From the NCBI RefSeq assembly GCF_036850765.1, contig NC_089491.1, positions 188,828,520 to 188,892,519 of the forward strand: 64,000 nucleotides of DNA, written 5' to 3'. Origin of the DNA: Saccopteryx bilineata. Lineage: Eukaryota > Chordata > Mammalia > Chiroptera > Emballonuridae. The notes under the pieces are model-generated. The model was not told the DNA's origin and did no database searches. It saw only the letters and a list, made by a program, of their open reading frames with translations. The first letter of the stretch is position 1. Each line of letters begins with the position of its first letter. Position numbers and translations under genes: made by a program. Positions 56,457 through 64,000 of this stretch are shown in pieces.

Positions 56457-57290
56457 ATATAATAAATTATATTTGAAGAAGAAATGTACTATTTAACTCA
56501 TTTAGAATACATCATAATAGTGAGAAAACTAACACCTTTTAGGGGCTCTAGACTGCTTACAGACCCTCTTTAACTGTTCTTCATAGATCAGGCTTTCCAG
56601 ATCCTTAACCATCCAGACTCCCCTCCATAAATTTTAAATTTTAAATGTCCTTCTCAAAATGACAGAATTCAAACCCTCAATCTTATTCTCACCGCTATAG
56701 TTCCTTGGGGCTGTCACTTCCTTAAAACCCAGGGGGATCTAATTACCCAAAACCCAAACCCAAAGGAACACCTGCATAAGCCACAACCCCTCGGGCTCTC
56801 CCACATAAATTGCTTTATAATCAGGGACATGTGTTCTTTTTGTCTGCTCAGTATTTGTTTTTCCTACCTCCACAGCAGCACCCCAGGTCTGCCCTAGGGA
56901 GTTACTGCTCTATCCATTGGAAAGGTGATTGGAAGAACTGTCGATCCAGGTGGCCTGCCCTCCCCTGGCGCAAGGTGGGCATATGACTCAAGCTAGATCC
57001 ACCAGCTGCCCTCTCTGGCATCCTGACCCAGAGGAAGTGCCAGGCCCAGCAGGAGCTGACTGATTCGAGTGGGAATGCCTTTCAAGGCCACTGTCGCCAG
57101 TCACTTCTAGTTTCTTAGATCCTGAGAGTTCTTCTGGTTTTGGAGCTTCCGCATCTTGGTCCTTCAGCCTTTCCTTTGATCTTCCCAGTAAAATCCTTCT
57201 TCTGCTTTTTGTTAAAACAAAGTCTATTTCTGTTGCTCTTAACCAAAATCTCTATCTGGCATGCCTGGCCACCAGGCTATTTCCTTTTCT
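56457..57290. other. Unassigned DNA
   Basis: 56860-57240 has the look of an old repeat (GTTTTGGAGCTTCCGCATCT near the right side) but I cannot name it. Confidence 0.35.
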
Positions 57291-57295
57291 TTTTT

Positions 57296-57740
57296 TCTTT
57301 TTAATTTATTGAGATGACATAGTTCACCAAAGCATACAGGTTTCAAGTGTACAACTCAATATATCACCATCTGCACACCACATTGTACACCCTCCACCCC
57401 AAGCAAAGTCTCCTCCCATCCCATTTTACCCTTTTACCCCTCTCCCCTACCTCTCTATCCCCCCTTTCCCTCTGGCTATTGCTACCCTGTTGTCTGTATC
57501 TGTGTGTTTGTGTGTATAATCTGGCCAATCCTTTCACGGTCTGTGATCCCATCCCCTCTTACCCCTTCCCTCTGACAGCTGTCCCTCTGTTCCCTGTGAC
57601 CCTGCCTCTGTTTCTATTTGTTCTTCAGTTTATTGTGTTCATTAGATTCTACTTATAAGTGGAACCCATGGTATTTTTCTTTCTCTGCCTGACCTCTTTC
57701 ACTTAGCATCCACCCATGCTGTCGCAGAGGTAAGATTTCT
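57296..57740 (-). mobile_element. L1 3' UTR fragment, minus
   Basis: T-rich start, CAGGTTTCAAGTGTACAACT, a long CCCTCTCCCC-type pyrimidine tract, then AGATTCTACTTATAAGTGGA match the antisense of an L1 3' end. Confidence 0.6.
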
Positions 57741-57784
57741 ATTTTCTGGTTTATTTGTGTTTCCTGCCCCCATTCCTTCTATCA

Positions 57785-57905
57785 GAAAAGGGGCTTTGTC
57801 TGCCTGTTCATTGCTGGATCTCTAAAACCAAGAACTTTGTCTGGAACATAGGAGGCTCCCGGAAAAACCTATCATATGTTGGATGAATGAGTGATACATG
57901 ATCCC
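57785..57905 (+). mobile_element. L2 LINE 3' fragment
   Basis: GGGGCTTTGTCTGCCTGTTC, TTGTCTGGAACATAGGAGGC and GTTGGATGAATGAGTGA match the L2 3' end. Confidence 0.65.
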
Positions 57906-58649
57906 CTAAATAATCCAGCTATCGAGTCGACGTTCCTTGTGATGATAAACTGAGACACAAGATATTTAGATGAGTCTATTCCTTTGTAAACATGCTCTGA
58001 TAAAAGAAAGGGCAAATGGTCTGTAAGAATATTTCAGACCTGATCCTTACTCACTAAATGCAAGTCCTGTTTTCTGCCAAATTAGCCTCAGAATTGAGCA
58101 GCTGGGCAAGGGGTAAAGAGAGCCTTGTGATAAAGTGAATGGTTCAATTCACTCTGCCTCAGAGGAACTGAGTGCTGGGAGGAACTGCTGCTGTGTGGCC
58201 ACAGTCACACCCCTCTCCTCCACAGTCCGAGGGGCCAGGGCAGGATGAGAGGCAGCTGCTGGAAGTGGTCCATATGGAAATGGCTTTGCATTTCTGTACT
58301 TGCTGAGTAACCCGTGATGGATTGAACATGGCCTAAAACTTGTCTTGGTTTTAAAAGAATGAGGAGATAGCATAAGAAAGGAAGAGTCGTGCTGATAGGA
58401 TTACTGAGGCCGTTTGCTGACAAAGAGAATTGGTACTGAAGACATAGGCATGATATGAAGATGTTCACAGACTGCCCATCCCCAGGAATGATAGAAACAG
58501 AACTTGAATTACTATTGCTTTGGAGGCTTCTAAAACTCTGAGAGGGGATAGAGAGGAAAGTCCTGTGTTACGGAAGTGTCCATCAGCTCTTGGCCCATCC
58601 AGGAGACCTCCCTAGAGTGCTCATGAATAATGGCTATGCTGGTGTGATG
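57906..58649. other. Unassigned DNA
   Basis: No gene or repeat recognised. The interval 58836-59435 is likewise unassigned. Confidence 0.4.
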
Positions 58650-58835
58650 TCTGTTGTGCACTGACTGTGCTAAGTGCTTTGCATGTGTTCTCTTCTGTGA
58701 TGTCCAGTCCTCTGAGGTAGGTATACTGTAACCTCCCATTTTACAGATTAGGAAAGTGGGGTTGAGAAAGGTTAGGTAATTTACTTAAGGCCACGCAACT
58801 AGTAAGATTTCGACTGGATAGCAAACAGCCCTGTT
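58650..58835 (-). mobile_element. MIR SINE, minus
   Basis: GCTAAGTGCTTTGCATGTGT, CCCATTTTACAGATTAGGAA, GGTTAGGTAATTTACTTAAG and CGCAACTAGTAAG are antisense MIR from 3' end to core. Confidence 0.75.
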
Positions 58836-59435
58836 GTGGACCGCATGTGGAGAAGGCCGTGTGGTCAGGCACTGCAGGCACCTTTAGGAACCTAAGGTGC
58901 CCTCAGGCCAGAACCAAGTGAGAATCTAAGACCTCCAGTTTGCATAATAAGGAAGTGTGTTCTACCAACATCCGTGGAAGTGTGGCAGAGGGCAGGAGGT
59001 CCAGATGAGGACTTAGCCATCTGATCCCAGGGTCATAGCTGTGTGGGGCAGGAGACCCCCCCGGAAACGATGCAATAAAAAGTGGGCATTGTCTTAAGTG
59101 CTAAGGTTGTGGTCATTGGTAACACAGCATAGAAAAAGAATACCTACCTGATGATGAGGCTTCCACTTCCTGGTAGAGGAGCAGGGGGCAGGTGATATCC
59201 ATGTGATTCCAAACTAAGAAGGCTCACTGGAAACTCAGGAATCACATTAAGCCTGAAAAGAAAGGGGGAATGAGAAATGTCATGCAGTTCTCTACCACTC
59301 CAAGCACCTAAACACACTTTTTTTTCTCAAGGTTTGACAGAGTAAACAACTAGGATAGTCTAATTTGAGGAACACTGAAAAGCTGGCAATCCAAAAATAT
59401 TTGCTTTCCCAGCTGTCTTGACATACAGCTAGTAC

Positions 59436-59967
59436 TCGACTTACGACCACGATTGGTTCCAACAGACCAGTCATAACACGATTTGGTCGTAAGTTGAGTA
59501 GGCTATATGTACAGTACTGTGAAATGATGTTATCAAAATCTTTAAGTCATATTTTATCATAATTTTCTTTCATTATTGTTATATATCATAATTTTCTTTG
59601 TTCATTTTATGCCATTTGTATCATCTCTACACCATTTTGTTTCTTATTTTTTATATTCATCAGGTTTAGGTAAAACACTGCATTACCAGTACAACTGGTT
59701 TAATATTTGCAAAGACGATTTCCTCTTGGTAGACATCTTGGGAGAGGTTTGATGAAAAATATCCAAGACACAAAACACAAATTGCTGTACCGAGTCTGGG
59801 ATAACAGTTGAAATGGTGCACACGGAGATGGTAGTGCTGCTGGAAGCTGGTCCACACTGTCTTATGCCCAGCTGGGCAACGCTTGCGCTGCCAGACGCAG
59901 AGCAGTCATGGCTAGTGATTGTGGTCGTAAAGTCTAATGGTCGTAAGTTGCATAGGTCGTAAGTCGA
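59436..59967. mobile_element. Putative TIR DNA transposon, family unknown
   Basis: TCGACTTACGACC at 59436-59448 is repeated inverted as GGTCGTAAGTCGA at 59955-59967. Each end also has a second GGTCGTAAGTTG-type motif 35-65 bp inside. The interior has a short minus-strand frame (59857-59666) without a known domain. No clear target duplication is seen. Confidence 0.5.
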
Positions 59968-60865
59968 TCAATATTTGTACAAGTTTTCCATCTGCAGGGG
60001 TGGGGGTATCTTTATGCAATAACAAGTGTTTGGAGTCCTGTTTAAGATGCACTTGCCTGAGCCCCACCCTACCCCCACCAATTCAGATCTACAATTTCAT
60101 CAAGGATCGCCTAGAGTTTCTGGTGTTTGCATCTGGGAACTGTCCTTGGAGGAAGGCATGGTCAGGAGACATGGGACAGCACAACTGGAATGATGCATGT
60201 GATCAATGGCTTGGAGACTTGTTTTATTTGAACGATCTCAAATAGAAAGCCACCCTCTCCCCTCTCAGTCCCAGGGCCAGTCCAGGAGCTACATCTGGCT
60301 CTACATTTCCTGCCAGGAATTGTGAGTAGGTTTCAGGCTGCTGGCTGGCCAGCTGTGAACCCAGGCAGGGCAGACACACGATGCTTGCTCTAGAGCTCTC
60401 TCAGCCAAGGCCTAGTCTCCTCACTGGATTCCTCTTGCCTGGAGCACACCCAACACACACAGACCTGTCCCTCCAGCTCTGTAAGCAGAAGATTTGGGCC
60501 CTCGTCTACAACTCATCAGGTTCTAGAGCCTGAGCCATTGCCCTCCACCCAGAGGGCCTGGGCATCTAGGGCCAGCATGGAGACTCTGAGTGCTGGCACT
60601 AGGTAAGCTCTCTAACTTATCATTTTGTCTCAGACAACCATGGCCTTAATTTACTGAATACCAGCAACCAGGAATAAACTCAGAGGAATTGCACCAGGCT
60701 AGGCTGACTGTGTCTGACACCTGCTCATGAGTTTGTTTACTTCTCACCCTGAAAAGTTGAAAATGCACCCTCCAAATATCATGACTTCAGATTAATCATC
60801 ATTTTGGGGTAGAGTCCAAAATTCTAACTGGAAGATTTCTTAAATAAAAATTACAAATCACACTT
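59968..60865. other. Mostly unassigned DNA
   Basis: About 60030-60110 (TTAAGATGCACTTGCCTGAG, CCCCACC) may be a short hAT-Charlie relic. Otherwise nothing is recognised. Confidence 0.35.
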
Positions 60866-61147
60866 GACCAGTGGTAGCAAGTGGGTAGAGAGTCCACCTG
60901 GGATGCTGAGGTCCCAAGTTCAAAACCCGAGGTCACCAGCTTGAGCATGAGATCATGTCAAGATCACTGGCTTGAGCCCAAAGGTCACTGGCTTGAGCAA
61001 GGCGTCACTGGCTCAGCTAGAGCCCCCCAGTAAAGAAACATATGAGAAGCAATTAATAAAAAACTAAAGCAACTACAAGTTGATGCTTCTCATCTCCTCC
61101 CACTCTCTCTCCCTTCCTGTCTCTCTCACACACACACACAAATACAA
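60866..61147 (+). mobile_element. Bat SINE, plus, diverged
   Basis: CACTTGACCAGTGGTAGCAA, GTTCAAAACCCGAGGTCACC, repeated GGCTTGAGC units, GTTGATGCTTCTCATCTCC and a CA-repeat tail are present. Confidence 0.8.
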
Positions 61148-61360
61148 ATAACATTGGTTAATTTTATTGATATCTTTAGACAAATTTTAAATATTGGACA
61201 AACAAAATTCTAAATTCCTCTCAAAGGTTTTCATTCTATCACAGTGATAAACACTATGTGTTATTTTCTCTGAAATGACAGGCTCTCTCATTCCTTTACT
61301 GGAATATGAAATATTCTGGTATTCATCTACCAGAACTAACAATAATCTATTATATTCTTT

Positions 61361-61739
61361 TTTGTTTGTTTGTTTTTTATTTTTTGGGAGTTTTTTTGTA
61401 TTTTTCTGAAGTTGGAAATGGGGAGGCAGTCAGACAGACTCCCGCATGCGCCCGACCAGGATCCACCGGGCATGCCCACCAGGGGGCGATGCTCTGCCCA
61501 GCCGGGTCGTTGCTCTGTTGTACCCAGGGCCATTGTAGCGCCTGAGGCGGAGGCCACAGAGCCATCCTCAGCGCCCGGGCCAACTTTGCTCCAATGGAGC
61601 CTTGGCTGCAGGAGGGGAAGAGAGAGACAGAGAGGAAGGAGAGGGTGAGGGGTGGAGAAGCAGATAGGCGCTTCTCCTTTGTGCCCTGGCCAGGAATCAA
61701 ACCGGGACTCCACGCCAGGCCGACACTCTACCACTGAGA
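61361..61739 (-). mobile_element. Bat SINE, full length, minus
   Basis: TTTTTGTATTTTTCTGAAGT, CAGACAGACTCCCGCATGCG, GGGGCGATGCTCTGCCCAGC and the reversed head GCCCTGGCCAGGAATCAAAC are present. A perfect 14-bp duplication CTATTATATTCTTT (61347-61360, 61740-61753) bounds it. High CpG content suggests a young copy. Confidence 0.93.
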
Positions 61740-61753
61740 CTATTATATTCTTT

Positions 61754-62129
61754 AGGTAAAACTGGTGTCTCATTTAAAAAGGGGAGAGGCTAATTGAGCT
61801 CACATCTCAAACAACTGGACAAGTGCTCTTCCTTATGTGCTTTAAATGTACTTCTATTTTAGCAAAGAAAATAGTAAAAAGACAAGATACTCAAGGGCTG
61901 GTATTTAATCAACTTAATTTTTACTGCTTCCATCACGGACATTTGTAAGTGACAGAGGCACTGTTGTCCGGGCACACATGGCCCTGAGGAGTGCGGCGGC
62001 CCCCCACGCAGTTCCATGCCTGTGCCTCGCTTCAGAGAGCAAGCTGCTTGATTGTGGCTGTTTTACACAAGTGTGAACATAGGCCTTTACTGTTTACAAC
62101 ATCAGTTCTTCTACTATTCCCATGAATGC
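61754..62129. other. Unassigned DNA
   Basis: No gene or repeat recognised. Confidence 0.4.
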
Positions 62130-62250
62130 TGACAATAACATTTATCATCATCTCCCACTTACAGACCAGGAACTGAGGGACAGAGAGCTTGAGAAACGTC
62201 TTCAAAAGCTTCAAGGTTATGAATTGGCCTGCCAGCTCTTCCGGCATAAA
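62130..62250 (-). mobile_element. MIR SINE, minus
   Basis: CATCATCTCCCACTTACAGA, CCAGGAACTGAGGGACAGAG and the following AAGGTTATGAATTGG follow antisense MIR. Confidence 0.6.
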
Positions 62251-62504
62251 ACACAGGCTGTTTTCACCAGAAGGTGCCCCCCTTGTCACCTGACTGACCT
62301 GACTCCCAGAGCCACTCTGTGCAGGCTGTGAAGCCAGTGAGTGTGTGTCTTGGGGCTCCTCACTTCTTTTTCCACCTTTTTCGACACTGTGGCTACTCAG
62401 CCCTCCAGGGTTTGCGGTGTCCCCATCTCCACTGTCCTCTCCTTCTCCTCGGCCTCCATCGGAACCATAACAACATTCCACCTTTTCCCTGTGCATTTGT
62501 GTTT
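62251..62504. other. Unassigned DNA
   Basis: No gene or repeat recognised. Confidence 0.35.
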
Positions 62505-62645
62505 TAAAAAGCACTTTCCATTAATCATCTCATTTTGATTTTGATCTTCAAACTACTTTGGGAAATAGTTTCTTATTCTCATTTTCCTGGAGGAAAATGA
62601 GGCTCTGAATGGTGGCAGTTTGCCGAAGTTCATGTAGCCGACCAT
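62505..62645 (-). mobile_element. MIR SINE, minus
   Basis: AAAGCACTTTCCATTAATCA, TCTCATTTTCCTGGAGGAAA and ATGAGGCTCTGAATGG follow antisense MIR. Confidence 0.65.
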
Positions 62646-62789
62646 ACTTATGTTTCCTTTTCTTAAGATCTTTTCAATCACTCACAGACAAATTTACAAG
62701 AAGGTTTAAACAAAGGCTAGCTGCTTTACATGCTCCTTCCAAGCATAATTAGCTTTATAAAAAGGAGTTTTAAAGAAAGTAACACTTGT

Positions 62790-63158
62790 GCCCTGGCTGG
62801 TTGGCTCAGTGGTAGAGCATCGGCCCGGCGTGTGGAAGTCCCAGGTTTGATTCCCGGTCAGGGTACACAGGAGAAGCACCCATCTGCTTCTCCACCCCTC
62901 CCCCTCTCCTTCCTCTCTGTCTCTCTCTTTCCCTCCCACAGCCAAGGCTCCATGGGAGCAAAGTTGGCCTGGGCACTGAAGACAGCTCCATGGCCTCCGT
63001 CTCAGGTGCTAGAATGGCTCTGCTTGAAACGGAGCAATGCCCCAGATGGGCAGAGCATCGCCCCTGGTAGGCTTGCCAGGTGGATCCTGGTTGGGCGCAT
63101 GCAGGAGTCTGTCTCTGTCTCCCGGCTTCTCATATCAGAAAAATACAAAAAAACAATT
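62790..63158 (+). mobile_element. Bat SINE, full length, plus
   Basis: The head GCCCTGGCTGGTTGGCTCAG, GGTTTGATTCCCGGTCAGGG, CATCTGCTTCTCCACC, GCGCATGCAGGAGTCTGTCT and a tail of AAAATACAAAAAAA are present. The 10-bp duplication TAACACTTGT (62780-62789, 63159-63168) is perfect. Confidence 0.93.
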
Positions 63159-63168
63159 TAACACTTGT

Positions 63169-64000
63169 ATCTGAGAAATGACACCATGATCTTGAACTCT
63201 TCCATCACTCATCCATGCCTCTGCAGGAGGGCAACCACATGGGGAGCAGAGCCGGGCCATGGAGAAGGATAAGTTATAGTTTTGCAAGTGAAGATGCATT
63301 TTTTCCAGTTTTAATTAATAAACTTAAATATTTACATTTTAAAGTGACAATATCATCCACTGTGTGCCTTTCACCTCACAATGACATATGAGCAAGGCAG
63401 GCTTTATCCTCCGAAGCCCCAAGCACAGGAATAATGTAAGATATATATTCAGATCAAATATACACAAGAATATTAGCAGAAATTAGCTGAATAGAAATTA
63501 GTAATCAAGTTCCTTTAAATACCCACAGAACACTGTAGGATAACTCAATGCCCAATTAGACTAAACTTGTGAAGACTTTTTAAAAAAACTTATGAACCTA
63601 AACTAGGAAGCTGGGGCCTTTGAAGTTCTTTTATAAGGCTGTGACCAGGGGAGAGGGTGCTTTAAACCGAGGAAACAGGAAGTACCTGGATAAAAAGTTT
63701 GCTTCATTTCCTAGGGGGGTTGTCTTTCTAGAAGTATGCTTCCAGGAAGCCAGTTCTTTCCCACCTACATGTTGATGTTTCCTGAGAAAAAAGTAAATGA
63801 CTTCTCCCCCGTCACAGTGGAGGATCAGTTAGTCAGTAAAAGCTGGAGAAAATAAGTTTGCCTCCTGGATGGTATCAGCACAAAGGAAGAAGGGGAGCGA
63901 TTTTGAAGACAGGGCCTGGGGACAGAGAGGTGCATGGGGTTGGGATGCAGGCTTTGCCAGTTGGAGACTTAGGGGCCACAGAAGCAGCGGGCTGAGTGTA
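63169..64000. other. Unassigned DNA to window end
   Basis: No gene or repeat recognised. Confidence 0.4.

Noticed and set aside
57347..57658. 103-codon plus frame with hydrophobic residues
   Set aside because: It is the translation of a pyrimidine tract in an antisense L1 3' UTR.

Overview
This window is vertebrate nuclear DNA, almost certainly from a bat. It holds dozens of tRNA-headed SINEs of the kinds I associate with bats, many fossil DNA transposons (hAT, mariner, a SPIN-like hAT and a probable CMC/Chapaev-type element), a nearly intact young L1, and older mammalian repeats (MIR, L2, MaLR-like LTRs, old L1). The vespertilionid-type SINE is absent. The SINE mix looks most like a rhinolophoid (horseshoe-bat-like) genome, but that rests on memory of the families. 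No complete host protein-coding gene can be supported. The only good host regulatory feature is a CpG island at about 23.1-24.1 kb with a candidate minus-strand first exon.

Layout. 0-2.5 kb: a cluster of hAT MITEs, one interrupted by a polyadenylated retrocopy. 2.5-4.0 kb: two solo LTRs flanking a perfect 26-bp inverted repeat. 4.1-11.9 kb: a decayed class I (gamma-like) provirus with 4-bp target duplication, a Lys-like primer binding site, zinc-knuckle, protease and integrase C-terminal remnants and no envelope. Its 5' LTR was later hit by a hAT MITE and by a solo LTR of a second family. 12.6-13.7 kb: SINEs. 13.9-14.5 kb: an older solo LTR related to the provirus. 14.9-17.1 kb: a small minus-strand provirus of the second LTR family, inserted in an old MaLR-like LTR and carrying a 208-codon coiled-coil ORF instead of recognisable gag-pol. 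17.1-24.8 kb: older repeats, a SPIN-like foldback element, a SINE and the CpG island. 24.8-32.6 kb: a full-length minus-strand L1 with exact 13-bp duplications, broken only by one ORF1 frameshift and one ORF2 nonsense codon. 32.6-45.4 kb: mostly unassigned DNA, old L1 and MaLR relics, a second older copy of the coiled-coil ERV sequence, SINEs, and a 1-kb hAT element with a transposase tail inserted in a SINE. 45.5-47.9 kb: a 2.4-kb DNA transposon with a decayed transposase gene. 47.9-64 kb: SINEs, MIR/L2, a mariner deletion derivative, a candidate LTR and a putative TIR element.

The most notable items are the 2.4-kb transposon with an invertebrate-looking transposase (candidate horizontal transfer) and the small ERV lineage carrying a membrane/coiled-coil ORF, seen twice. 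The nested insertions give a relative chronology. Family names for repeats come from recognition by eye. Boundaries with target-site duplications are read directly from the sequence.
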